From Sandaracinaceae bacterium (GTDB taxonomy: Bacteria; Myxococcota_A; Polyangia; Polyangiales; Sandaracinaceae): a DNA stretch of 39,097 nt. A program made the position numbers and the translations under genes. This document shows positions 23,456 through 30,967 of this stretch, piece after piece. The DNA lies in NCBI GenBank assembly GCA_019637095.1, contig JAHBWG010000087.1, forward strand, positions 1-39,097, written 5' to 3'. Every line of letters begins with the position of its first letter. The stretch's first letter is position 1. The notes under the pieces were generated by a model. That model did not search any database, was not told the DNA's origin, and was given only the letters and a program-made list of their open reading frames with translations.

Positions 23456-23959
23456 TCAGCGGTTCTTCGCGGCTTGCCACGCGTCGAGCTTGTCGCGCGC
23501 GGCGTTCTTGGTGGGATCCGTGGCCTCGTCGTGGCCGTCCTTCTTCGTCGTCAGCTCGATGACGTAGCCGTTCGGGTCCCGAAAGTAGATCGAGTCGATG
23601 AAGCCGTGGTCGCTGATCCCGCGCACCTCCATCCCTCGGCGCTGGCCCTCCGCCATCATCGCCAGGAGGTGCGGTCGCTCGACCTCGAGCGCGATGTGCA
23701 GGTCGAAGTCGTGCCGGTCCACGAACTCGAACGGCATGTCGGGCGCCTCGAAGAACGCAAGATAGCTTCCATCGTCCATCTCGTAGAACGTGTGCAGGTG
23801 CTGGCACGCGCGCCCCGTCTTCGTCTCGCCGATCTCGAGCGTCGCGGCGAGAGGCAGGCCGAGGAAGTCCTCGTAGAAGCGGCGCGTCTCCTCGGAGTCG
23901 CGGCAGCGGTAGGCGTTGTGGTGCAGGCCCGAGATGCCGCTGGGGCGTGTCGTCGTCAT
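23456..23959 (-). CDS. VOC-family (glyoxalase/extradiol-dioxygenase-like) protein (167 aa)
   Basis: Two beta-alpha-beta-beta-beta modules of the vicinal-oxygen-chelate fold are visible. Candidate metal ligands are His13/14 (GLHHNAYR), Glu71 (YLAFFEAP), His88 (FDLHIALEV) and Glu135 (YVIELT), a full H-E-H-E set as in glyoxalase I-like and related lyases. RFYEDFLGLPLA and FRDPNGYVIEL are standard VOC blocks. The tail of about 30 residues is charged and helical. The start overlaps the stop of the citryl-CoA-lyase-like gene (ATGA) and has GGAGG 7 nt upstream. Its operon suggests a role in breakdown of a CoA-activated or ring-derived acid; glyoxalase or bleomycin-resistance activity is the alternative. 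Confidence 0.9.
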   Translation of the reverse strand: MTTTRPSGISGLHHNAYRCRDSEETRRFYEDFLGLPLAATLEIGETKTGRACQHLHTFYEMDDGSYLAFFEAPDMPFEFVDRHDFDLHIALEVERPHLLAMMAEGQRRGMEVRGISDHGFIDSIYFRDPNGYVIELTTKKDGHDEATDPTKNAARDKLDAWQAAKNR

Positions 23960-24720
23960 GGCTCTTCCTCCGGGGGCTCGTAGGGGACGGCCGCTTCCGC
24001 GGCGGACCAGAGCGCGCGCATCGCGGGGCGAAGCTGCTCCTCGCGCACGTGACCGACGAGGCCCGCGCAGCGGCTGATCAGCGAGACACCCCGCAAGATC
24101 TCGTGCGGGATGCCGGCGTCGAGGAGCACCGCGGCGATCGCGGCGGTCGCGTTGGCCGGCAGCGCGCGGCCGCCGGCGGCGAGCGCCCGCTCGAGGTGCG
24201 CGAGCGCGTGCGCGTGCGCACCGAACAGCCCCTCGCGCCGCGCGACGGAGAGGAGCGCGACCGTGCGCGGGTCCTGCGGGCGGTGGAGCGGGTGGCCGAA
24301 CCCGGGCAGCCGCGCGCCCGCTTCACGCGCCTCGCGCACGATCGCCTCGGCTTCGGCGGCCGGATCGCCCGCCGCCGCGATGCGCGACAAGAGCGCCGCC
24401 GCGCCCTCCGTCGCGCCGACGAACACGCTGCCGACCCCGAGCAGGCCCGCCGCGACGGCCCCCTGCATCGCCTCGGGCGCGCTCCCGTAGGTGAGCCGCG
24501 TCGCGACGGCGCTCGGCGTCAGCCCGTGCTCCATCAGCGTGACCAGGCACGCGTCGAGCAACGTGACTTGCGCCTTCGACGGCTCGCGCCCGGTGAGGTG
24601 CAGGTAGATCATCGCCGTGAAGCTCACCTCGCCGATCAGCTCGCGGGGCAAGCTCCTGCCGTGCACCACCACGTCGTCGGGGGTCGCGTGACAGAGCGTG
24701 GTCGTCGGTCGGTCGGTCAT
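23956..24720 (-). CDS. Citrate-synthase-like protein, citryl-CoA lyase type (254 aa)
   Basis: This is a short, single-domain relative of citrate synthase of the kind often annotated as citryl-CoA lyase. Aligned blocks: MEHGLTPSA (His65, counterpart of E. coli CS His264), GFGHPLHRPQDPR at 140-152 (His143, counterpart of His305), LPANATAAIAAVL (where CS has N-V-D with catalytic Asp362) and SRCAGLVGHVREE (counterpart of the R-x-x-G-x-x-AH block). The catalytic Asp appears replaced by Thr192, so normal citrate synthesis is doubtful and a different C-C lyase or Claisen reaction is inferred. Stop/start overlaps (ATGA) with both neighbours bind it into the operon, with GGAGGAGG before its ATG. Confidence 0.8.
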   Translation of the reverse strand: MTDRPTTTLCHATPDDVVVHGRSLPRELIGEVSFTAMIYLHLTGREPSKAQVTLLDACLVTLMEHGLTPSAVATRLTYGSAPEAMQGAVAAGLLGVGSVFVGATEGAAALLSRIAAAGDPAAEAEAIVREAREAGARLPGFGHPLHRPQDPRTVALLSVARREGLFGAHAHALAHLERALAAGGRALPANATAAIAAVLLDAGIPHEILRGVSLISRCAGLVGHVREEQLRPAMRALWSAAEAAVPYEPPEEEP

Positions 24721-26255
24721 GGCGCCTCCTCCCCGAGCAGCCGCTCGAGCTCGTGCCGCTGCACCTTGCCCGACGCGCTGCGCGGGAACCGCTCGTACGC
24801 GAGGAAGCGCACCTCGCGCGGCTTCTTGTAGCTCGCGAGCTCGCGCCGGCAGCGCTCGATCAGCGCCTCCGCGCTCGGCGCCTCGCCATCCTCGCCGTCC
24901 GCGCGCGCGACGAACGCGACCGGCACCTCGCCCCACGTCGGGTCGGGCTTCTTCACCACCGCGACCTCGGTCACCCCCGGGTGCTCGCGCAGCACGCGCT
25001 CGATCTCGGCCGGATAGACGTTCTCGCCGCCCGACTTGATGAGGTACTTGCGCCGGTCGACGAAGTCGAGCGTGCCGTCGGGGTTGCGCACGAACACGTC
25101 GCCCATGTGGAACCAGCCGCCGCGGAAGTCCTCGGCGTTCGCCTCGGGCGCGCGCCAGTAGCCGCTGAAGAGCGTCGGCCCGCGCATCGCGAGCTCGCCC
25201 GGCGTTCCGTCGGGCACGTCGCGGTCGTCCTCGTCGAGCAGGCGCACCTCGCAGAACCGGCTCTGCTCCTTCGAGAGCCGCTCCGGCGTGACGCCGACGC
25301 CGATCAGGTTCGACGACGCCGGCGGGCAGCCCGTCTCCGTCGCGCCGAACGTGTTCGCGTACGGCGCGCCGAGCAGCCGCGTGACCCGCGCGATGTCCGC
25401 GGGCGGCACGAGGTCCGCCATCACGCCGCAGAGCTTCACGCCGGCCGGCCGCGTCCCGCGCGCCTCGAGCACATCCGCGAAGCGCCCGACCATCCCCGGC
25501 ATCAAGAGCAGCCAGCCGAGCTCGGTCGTCTCCACGAGCGCCGCGAGCCGCTCCGCGTCGAACCCGTCGACCACGTACACGGCGCCGCCCGTCATCAACG
25601 TCGAGAGCGAGTACTCCGCGCCGCCCATGTGATAGAGCGGGCTCCACGCCACGTACGCGTCGTCCGGCGCGATCCCGAGCTCCGCGCGCATCACGAGGTT
25701 GCGCGCGATCTCCGCGCGGTGGCTCAGCACCGCGCCCTTGGGCAGGCCCGTCGTGCCGCTCGTGTAGAGGATCACGTACGGCGCCTCCGGGTCGAGCGCG
25801 ACCGGCGCGCCGGCCGGGCTCGCCGCCGCGAGCGCGCGCTCGTACTCCTCGCCGAAGACCACGATCGGCTCCGCGCGCGCCGCGAGGCGGGGCGCCTCCT
25901 CCTCGGACGCGACGAGCAAGCGCGGCTCGACCAGCTCGACGCAGTGCGCGAGCTCGCGCGCCGAGAGCCGCCAGTTCTGGCACGCGACGATCGCCCCGAT
26001 CCAGCCGCCCGCGAGGAGCACCTCGAGGTACTCCGCGCGGTTGCGCGAGAGGATCGCGATCCGATCGCCGGGCCCCACGCCGCGCTCGATCAAGACCCCC
26101 GCGAGCCGCCGCACGCGCGCCTCGAGCTCGCGGTACGTCCAGCGCACGCGGCCGTCGTCGAGCGCGAGCCGCTCCGCGCGCAGCCGCGCGTTCATCGCAA
26201 ACAGAGTTGCGACGGTGCTCGCCGCGGCGAGCGTCGAGGGCGGAGCCCAGGTCAC
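24717..26255 (-). CDS. AMP-forming acyl-CoA synthetase/ligase (512 aa)
   Basis: ANL-superfamily adenylating enzyme that activates a carboxylic acid to its CoA thioester through an acyl-AMP. Core motifs in order: YTSGTTGLPKGAVLSH (phosphate loop), AYANTFGATETG-like block at about residue 300 (seen as FGATETG), the GGWFHMGDV aspartate motif, KYLIKSGGENVYPAEIE hinge, and PRSASGKVQRHEL with the catalytic C-terminal Lys. All catalytic parts are intact. The acid is not known; medium-chain, aromatic and cyclohexane-type acids are all possible. First gene of the operon, GTG start at 26255 with a leaderless-type -10. It is divergent from the LysR gene, which is likely its regulator. Confidence 0.93.
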   Translation of the reverse strand: MTWAPPSTLAAASTVATLFAMNARLRAERLALDDGRVRWTYRELEARVRRLAGVLIERGVGPGDRIAILSRNRAEYLEVLLAGGWIGAIVACQNWRLSARELAHCVELVEPRLLVASEEEAPRLAARAEPIVVFGEEYERALAAASPAGAPVALDPEAPYVILYTSGTTGLPKGAVLSHRAEIARNLVMRAELGIAPDDAYVAWSPLYHMGGAEYSLSTLMTGGAVYVVDGFDAERLAALVETTELGWLLLMPGMVGRFADVLEARGTRPAGVKLCGVMADLVPPADIARVTRLLGAPYANTFGATETGCPPASSNLIGVGVTPERLSKEQSRFCEVRLLDEDDRDVPDGTPGELAMRGPTLFSGYWRAPEANAEDFRGGWFHMGDVFVRNPDGTLDFVDRRKYLIKSGGENVYPAEIERVLREHPGVTEVAVVKKPDPTWGEVPVAFVARADGEDGEAPSAEALIERCRRELASYKKPREVRFLAYERFPRSASGKVQRHELERLLGEEAP

Positions 26256-26261
26256 GGCGAG

Positions 26262-26267
26262 ACCCTA
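26262..26267 (-). promoter_or_regulatory. -10 hexamer TAGGGT, leaderless start of the CoA-ligase operon
   Basis: TAGGGT ends 6 nt before the GTG at 26255. The inverted repeat at 26282-26316 lies 15 nt upstream of it, where a LysR-type activator would contact the -35 region. Confidence 0.5.
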
Positions 26268-26281
26268 AGGACCCGTTCGTT

Positions 26282-26316
26282 CGACGAGAAGCGCAATGAG
26301 GTGATACTTCTCATCG
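26282..26316. promoter_or_regulatory. Candidate LysR operator: 10-nt inverted repeat
   Basis: CGACGAGAAG at 26282-26291 and CTTCTCATCG at 26307-26316 are inverted copies with one mismatch, 15 nt apart, in the 87-nt gap between the divergent ligase operon and lysR gene. Size and place suit a LysR-family recognition and activation site. This A/T-rich stretch stands out from its surroundings. Confidence 0.6.
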
Positions 26317-26342
26317 AGACTTTCGATGGTTCGGTCCGTCCC

Positions 26343-27266
26343 ATGAGCGAGCGGCACTTCGCGCCGTACACCTTGGATCAGCTCACGATGTTCCTCGCCG
26401 TCGTCGACGAGGGGAGCTTCGCGGCGGCGGGCCGGCGTCTGGGCCGCGTGCAGTCCGCGGTGAGCTACGGCGTCGCGCAGCTCGAGGACGCGCTCGAGAG
26501 CGCGCTCTTCGATCGCAGCCGCCGCACCGCCGTCCTCACGGACGCCGGCCGCATGCTCGCCGCCGAGGCGCGCCTCGTCCTCGCGCAGGCGCGCGAGCTC
26601 ACCGAGCACGCCGCGCGCCTGCAAGCCGGCACCGAGCCGGCGCTGCGCGTCGTGGTCGACGCCGTCTACCCGACCGCGCACCTCGCCGACGTCTGCGCCG
26701 CGTTCGCGGAGGCGTTCCCCGCCACCGCGCTCCGCGTCGAGGTGGGCTTGCTCGGCGACGCCGTCGCCCGCGTCGCCCGCGGCGAGGCGGATCTCGGCGC
26801 GGTCAACCTCGCCGGCGGCGACGAGAGCGACCTCGTCACCAAGACGCACCTCGGCGCCGTCATGCTCGTCCCGGTCTGCGCCGCACACCACCCCCTCGCC
26901 GCGCTGCCCGGCCCGCAGCGGGGCCCCGTCCTCGAGCGTGTGCTGCAAGTCGTCCTGTCCGAGCGCGCGCTCGATCTCACCGCCGACCAGGGCGTGCTCG
27001 GCAGCCGCACGCTGCGCGTGACCGACCTGCGCCACAAGGCCGCGCTGATCGCGCGCGGCGTGGGCTGGGGCAGCCTGCCGGCGCCGCTCGCCGCCGAGGG
27101 CCTCGCGTCGGGCGCGCTCGTGCGCCTGCACCCCGCGCCGTGGCCGCCCGACGGCCACCGCGTCGAGCTCTGCGCGATCGCGCGCGCGCAGCACCCGCTC
27201 GGCCGCGCGGGCCAGTGGTTCCGCGAGCACCTCGCGCTCCCCGAGGTCGACGGCGCCGGCGCGTGA
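26343..27266 (+). CDS. LysR-family transcriptional regulator (307 aa)
   Basis: The N-terminal winged helix-turn-helix is at residues about 9-68 (LDQLTMFLAVVDEGSFAAAGRRLGRVQSAVSYGVAQLED in pieces: TMFLAVVDEGSFAAAGRRLG and QSAVSYGVAQLE), followed by the linker helix and a periplasmic-binding-like effector domain in two halves. VSYGVAQLE in place of the usual VSRQIRRLE is a modest variation in the recognition helix. Divergent from the CoA-ligase operon, the classical arrangement for LysR regulators of catabolic operons, so I infer control by an acid or CoA-ester intermediate, with autoregulation from the shared operator. The ATG at 26343 fits the family start. The downstream gap 27267-27466 holds nothing I recognise. 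Confidence 0.93.
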   Translation: MSERHFAPYTLDQLTMFLAVVDEGSFAAAGRRLGRVQSAVSYGVAQLEDALESALFDRSRRTAVLTDAGRMLAAEARLVLAQARELTEHAARLQAGTEPALRVVVDAVYPTAHLADVCAAFAEAFPATALRVEVGLLGDAVARVARGEADLGAVNLAGGDESDLVTKTHLGAVMLVPVCAAHHPLAALPGPQRGPVLERVLQVVLSERALDLTADQGVLGSRTLRVTDLRHKAALIARGVGWGSLPAPLAAEGLASGALVRLHPAPWPPDGHRVELCAIARAQHPLGRAGQWFREHLALPEVDGAGA

Positions 27267-27466
27267 GCCGCTCGGCTCCAGGCGAGGTCGTGCAACGCGC
27301 TCCACGGCGCGACCCGCACGCCGGTCCGCGCCTCGGGGCTCGCCACGGTGGGCGAACGGCCGGGGCTTCGATCGGCTCGAGGCGGCGCGCCAGCGCGCAC
27401 GGACGAGACCGTCGACGCCGACTTCACCCGACGATCCACGGCGCACCCGGCGCCCGCGCAGCGACG

Positions 27467-28678
27467 TCATCCGCGGACGAGGGCCGAGAGCGGGACATCG
27501 AGCGGGACGTCGAAGTCGTCGCCGCGCTTGGGCCGCACGCGGATCACGTCGCCAACGACCGACACCATGCCGATCGCGCCGTGGATCTCTTCGTAGTCGT
27601 CGAAGTCGAAGAGCTTGGCGCGGCCGGTGACGCCCGTGCGGCGGTCCTCGTACTCCAGGGTCGCGTAGTAACAGCGCGCCGGGCGGACGGGCCCGAGCGG
27701 GCCCTCGCGCGGCGCGTGCATCTGGTGCAGAACGCGCACGGCGTACGCCGCCGTCTCCTTGCGGAAGTAGACGACCGCGAGATCCCGCCGCGCGACGGCG
27801 AGCTCGGCGCGCACCTGGCGGATGAGCGGCGCGGCGTCGGGGCGCAAGGCCTCGATCGCGGCGCAGGTGAGATCTGCGAGCAGGTCCTCACGCGCCTCGC
27901 GGGTTCCGCCCACCGCGTCCGGGTCGATCCCCACGTCGACGGAGGTGAACCGATCCTTCGCTGGAGCGCGGGTGACCGACGCGACGCCGTGAGGCGCGGC
28001 GGCCGAGAGCACGATGTTCAAGTGGTCGGCGCGACCCCCGAGGCTCAGGCCGTGCTCGCGCAGCTTGCGGCAGATCCGATCGCCGACCCACTCCGCCCAC
28101 GCGAAGGCGCGCCGGAGGCCTTCGTCGCGGATGTGGTATCGGATGTCGATGATGGGGCGCGGCGCCGGAGGCGCCTTCGGCCGGGCTCTGGGCCGCGATT
28201 CTCGACCACCTGCGATCGCGAGCTCGACGAGACGCCCAGGGTCGCCGGGCAGACGGTCGAGCTGGAGCTGGCGGACGGCGCGCAGCACTTCGTCCACGGG
28301 GGCGCCGGAGTGGCCCTCGAGGCCCGCGCGCTCGATGGTGCGCGCGAGATCCGCGACGATCCGGTCGAGGGTCGCCGCGGTCGCTTCGGGGCCCACGAGG
28401 GCGGAGGCGGGCAGCTCGCTCGGGAGCTTCAGGGTGAGGCGCCGGGTCTTGGGCGACCACGCGACCTTCGGGAGCTTCGCGCGCTTGCGCCGGTACGCGT
28501 CGGCGAGCTCGCGCTCCCACGCCTCCATGCCCGGCGCCTCGGGCTCCGGCAAGAGATACAGCTCGATGGTCAGGCCGCCGTCCGCCCGGAGCGTACGCGC
28601 GAGCAGCTCCGCGCACGCACGCATGGCGGTGTTCGTGGTCGACCCCTCCGACGTCACGCCACGTAGCTCGACATCCAC
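27467..28678 (-). CDS. Uncharacterised protein (403 aa)
   Basis: No signal peptide or membrane segment. The N-terminal part (LTIELYLLPEPEAPGMEAWERELADAYRRKR in pieces: LTIELYLLPEPE and AWERELADAYRRKRAK) is a strand plus long helix. Next come TRRLTLKLPSELPAS, a basic Pro-rich spacer (RPRARPKAPPAPRP), then a domain with IDIRYHIRDEGL and FTSVDVGIDPDA. The C-terminus reads as a small beta-barrel (GMVSVVGDVIRVRP) and could hold an OB-like fold. I do not recognise a family. Start is uncertain: GTG at 28678 is the longest; GTG at 28657 or the ATG at 28624 are options, and no -10 or ribosome site decides. Confidence 0.6.
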   Translation of the reverse strand: MDVELRGVTSEGSTTNTAMRACAELLARTLRADGGLTIELYLLPEPEAPGMEAWERELADAYRRKRAKLPKVAWSPKTRRLTLKLPSELPASALVGPEATAATLDRIVADLARTIERAGLEGHSGAPVDEVLRAVRQLQLDRLPGDPGRLVELAIAGGRESRPRARPKAPPAPRPIIDIRYHIRDEGLRRAFAWAEWVGDRICRKLREHGLSLGGRADHLNIVLSAAAPHGVASVTRAPAKDRFTSVDVGIDPDAVGGTREAREDLLADLTCAAIEALRPDAAPLIRQVRAELAVARRDLAVVYFRKETAAYAVRVLHQMHAPREGPLGPVRPARCYYATLEYEDRRTGVTGRAKLFDFDDYEEIHGAIGMVSVVGDVIRVRPKRGDDFDVPLDVPLSALVRG

Positions 28679-28752
28679 GTCACGGCTTCTGCCACGCGCA
28701 GGCGCGGCCGTCGACGGCGGAAGAACCCCGCGACGTCGCGCGTATCCTCCGC

Positions 28753-29226
28753 ATGCGGACGCTCGCGCTCACGCTGACGCTCCTCGTCGCCCCGGCCCTC
28801 GCGCACGCCGACCCCGCGAACCAAGCGACCCCGAGCCCCTCGCCGCGCGCGACGCTCCCGGCGCCGCCGGACGTGGCCGCGCCCCCGGCGCACGCGACGC
28901 GGACATCCTCGGGGCTCGCGTACGTCGTGCTCGCGCCGGGGCAGGGCGCGCGCCGGCCGGCGCGCGACGAGTCGGCGGAGGTCCACTACACCGGCTGGCA
29001 CACCGACGGCCGGATGTTCGACAGCTCGGTGACGCGCGGCCAGCCCGCGACGTTCCCGCTGCGCGCGGTGATCGAGGGCTTCGCCGAGGCGCTCGCGCTG
29101 ATGACCGAGGGGCAACGGATCCGCGTATGGATCCCCGAGGCGCTCGCCTACGGGGGCCGCCCCGGGCGCCCCGCCGGGACCCTCGTGTTCGAGATCGAGC
29201 TGCTGCGCGTCGTCCCGGCTCCTTGA
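28753..29226 (+). CDS. Exported FKBP-type peptidyl-prolyl isomerase (157 aa)
   Basis: A cleavable signal peptide (ALAHA-DP, about residue 19) and a Pro-rich spacer precede one FKBP domain at residues 50-157. The hallmark blocks are SGLAYVVLAPG, EVHYTGWHTDGRMFDSS, VIEGFAEALALMTEGQRIRVWIPEALAYG and LVFEIELLRV. The active-site aromatic pair and the Asp in FDSS are in place. Expected to speed prolyl isomerisation of proteins in the periplasm or at the outer membrane. Convergent with the next lipoprotein gene. A TATCCT lies only 4 nt before the ATG, closer than elsewhere in this window. Confidence 0.93.
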   Translation: MRTLALTLTLLVAPALAHADPANQATPSPSPRATLPAPPDVAAPPAHATRTSSGLAYVVLAPGQGARRPARDESAEVHYTGWHTDGRMFDSSVTRGQPATFPLRAVIEGFAEALALMTEGQRIRVWIPEALAYGGRPGRPAGTLVFEIELLRVVPAP

Positions 29227-29276
29227 CGGCATCGCTCCGCGTCATGCGGCGCGGCCGACGCGGCGGCTGCGGCCGG

Positions 29277-30146
29277 CTACGAGACGACGATGCGGCGGGT
29301 GATGAGGTCGACCCACCCGTCCTCGCTGGGCACCGCGACGCGCACCGTGTGGCAGTCCCGACCGCCGGTGCACTCGTCGGGGTCGAGGATCGCGCTGCGG
29401 AGCGGCAGGTCGACGAAGCCGTCGGCGGGGATCGTCAGGATCCCCTCGTGGCCCGGCGAATTCGGCGAGCGCGCGAAGACGTCGACCGAGAGCGACTCCG
29501 CGGTCCGGTTGTGCACGCGGTACGCGAGCTCGTACTCGGTCCCGGGCTCCATCACCCACGCCCCGTCGCGAGTCGCGACGTCGGGCGCGACGAAGAGCCC
29601 GATGTCGAGCCTCCCATCGAAGGTGATGTCTCGCGGAGGCGGTGCCCCCAAAGGGTCGGGGACGGCCAATCTCACGTATCGCGGCGCGACCTCCCAGCTC
29701 GCGGCGCTCCCGCCGCGGCGTAGCTCGAGCGTCAGCCCAACGCTCAGGCCGAACACGGATCCCGGCACTGCGGCTCCATCGATGGCGAGGCGCACGCGCA
29801 CCATCGTCCGCGCCGGCTCCGGCGAGACCTCCGTCTCGACCAGCGCCCCGTACCACCCCCCTGTGTCGGAGAAGGGGATCGCCTCGACACGCTCGTCACC
29901 GACGAGCTGGGCGTACGTGAGCTCCCACCGCAGCTCCACGTCGTCCCCGCCGGGCTCGCCGAGCTCGGTCAGTCCGAGGAAGCGGATGGACAGATCGCTC
30001 CACGGAGCTCGCCGCCCCGGAACGTAGGGCGGGCCAGCGTCACTCTCGGAGCCCGCGCCGGAGTCGCGCGGTGGCGTCGAGTGCGCGTGCGAGCACGCCG
30101 TCGAGACCGCGAGGAGCGTCGCGTGCCACACCTTCGGGGGCGCCAT
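29277..30146 (-). CDS. Hypothetical lipoprotein with possible CARDB-like domain (289 aa)
   Basis: Signal peptide with lipobox STAC (Cys18), a Ser/Asp/Ala/Gly linker (about residues 23-45), then two strand-rich regions. The second (residues about 175-285) carries DIGLFVAPDVATRDGAWVMEPGTEYELAYRVHNRT in the style of CARDB/immunoglobulin-like adhesion domains: short strands, an EYELAYRVHN strand, then SLSVDVFA and GFVDLPLRS. I infer a surface lipoprotein with two beta-sandwich domains, without enzyme motifs. A Cys pair near the C-terminus (DECTGGRDCHT) probably forms a disulfide. Confidence 0.65.
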   Translation of the reverse strand: MAPPKVWHATLLAVSTACSHAHSTPPRDSGAGSESDAGPPYVPGRRAPWSDLSIRFLGLTELGEPGGDDVELRWELTYAQLVGDERVEAIPFSDTGGWYGALVETEVSPEPARTMVRVRLAIDGAAVPGSVFGLSVGLTLELRRGGSAASWEVAPRYVRLAVPDPLGAPPPRDITFDGRLDIGLFVAPDVATRDGAWVMEPGTEYELAYRVHNRTAESLSVDVFARSPNSPGHEGILTIPADGFVDLPLRSAILDPDECTGGRDCHTVRVAVPSEDGWVDLITRRIVVS

Positions 30147-30152
30147 CGTCCC

Positions 30153-30158
30153 ATCGTA
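30153..30158 (-). promoter_or_regulatory. -10 hexamer TACGAT, leaderless start of the 289-aa lipoprotein gene
   Basis: TACGAT ends 6 nt before the ATG at 30146. The context TACGATGGG is shared with the promoter at 4450. Confidence 0.55.
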
Positions 30159-30193
30159 GCGGCGCGCAGGCGCATCGGCTCTCCATGCTCACC

Positions 30194-30220
30194 GCTCGCC
30201 CCGTCCCTCGCAGGGCGAGC
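30194..30220. other. Perfect 8-nt inverted repeat in a divergent intergenic region
   Basis: GCTCGCCC at 30194-30201 pairs with GGGCGAGC at 30213-30220 across an 11-nt loop, within the 266-nt gap between divergent genes. It could be an operator or a chance product of high GC. Apart from this and the two -10 sites the gap holds nothing recognisable. Confidence 0.3.
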
Positions 30221-30399
30221 CCGACGGGTCCCTCGTCGCGCGAGTATGGCGCCGCGTCGCTCGGTGCGGACCGATCCGGCGCGCCCCAGCCATGGGCAAG
30301 ACGGCGTGCGATCGTACCGGTTCGCTCACCCGGAGGGGAGGCGGGCGAGGTCTCCCGCGCCGCGCTCGGCGAACGCTGCGGGGGCGGCGTCCGATCGCG

Positions 30400-30405
30400 T
30401 ACGCT
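30400..30405 (+). promoter_or_regulatory. -10 hexamer TACGCT, leaderless start of the deaminase gene
   Basis: TACGCT ends 7 nt before the ATG at 30413. Confidence 0.55.
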
Positions 30406-30412
30406 CGGCGCC

Positions 30413-30880
30413 ATGACGACGCGGTTCGACCCGACGCTCGAGGGGTTCATGCGCGAGGCGCTGCGCGAGGGCCGGAGGGCGCTCCCCGCGTGCCGGCCGA
30501 ACCCGCCGGTCGGCTGCGTGCTCGTGCGCGAGGGCGTGATCGTGGCGCGCGGGCACACCCAGCCGCCCTACCAGCCGCACGCGGAGCCGATGGCGCTCGC
30601 GACGCTCGAGGGCGACCTCGGGGACGTGACCGCGTTCGTGACGCTCGAGCCGTGCGCGTTCCACCAGCGCACGCCGAGCTGCGCCGAGGAGATGGTGCGG
30701 CGCAAGGTGGGCACGGTGTACGTGGCGATGATCGATCCGCACCCGCGGAACCGCGGGCGCGGGATCGACAAGCTCCGCGCCGCCGGGCTCGTGGTGCACA
30801 CGGGCCTCTGCGAGGAGGAGGCGCACGCCGACCTCGACGCGTACGTGTGGCAGGAGGGCGAGCCCGACGCGCTCGATTGA
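30413..30880 (+). CDS. RibD-like cytidine/deoxycytidylate deaminase family protein (155 aa)
   Basis: Single zinc-dependent deaminase domain. The motif HAE is at residues 56-58 (zinc His and proton-shuttle Glu) and PCAFHQRTPSC at 80-90 supplies the two zinc cysteines (Cys81, Cys90). RPNPPVGCVLVREG and VTLEPC plus RTPSC are the blocks of the RibD deaminase half, so the nearest relatives deaminate a pyrimidine intermediate of riboflavin synthesis. The RibD reductase half is absent and no rib gene is nearby, so a stand-alone RibD domain or a related nucleoside deaminase is inferred. The ATG at 30413 agrees with both motif spacing and the -10. Confidence 0.88.
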   Translation: MTTRFDPTLEGFMREALREGRRALPACRPNPPVGCVLVREGVIVARGHTQPPYQPHAEPMALATLEGDLGDVTAFVTLEPCAFHQRTPSCAEEMVRRKVGTVYVAMIDPHPRNRGRGIDKLRAAGLVVHTGLCEEEAHADLDAYVWQEGEPDALD

Positions 30881-30967
30881 TCCCCCCCTCTCGAGCTCGG
30901 CTCCCCCTCGGCGAGGCGGCGCGCATCGACGACCTCTGGGCCCACCTCGGCCGCTGACGAAGGCGCG

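Noticed and set aside
28743-28748. TATCCT upstream of the FKBP gene as a leaderless promoter
   Set aside because: Only 4 nt separate it from the ATG, outside the 6-8 nt range of the other fifteen, so I did not count it.
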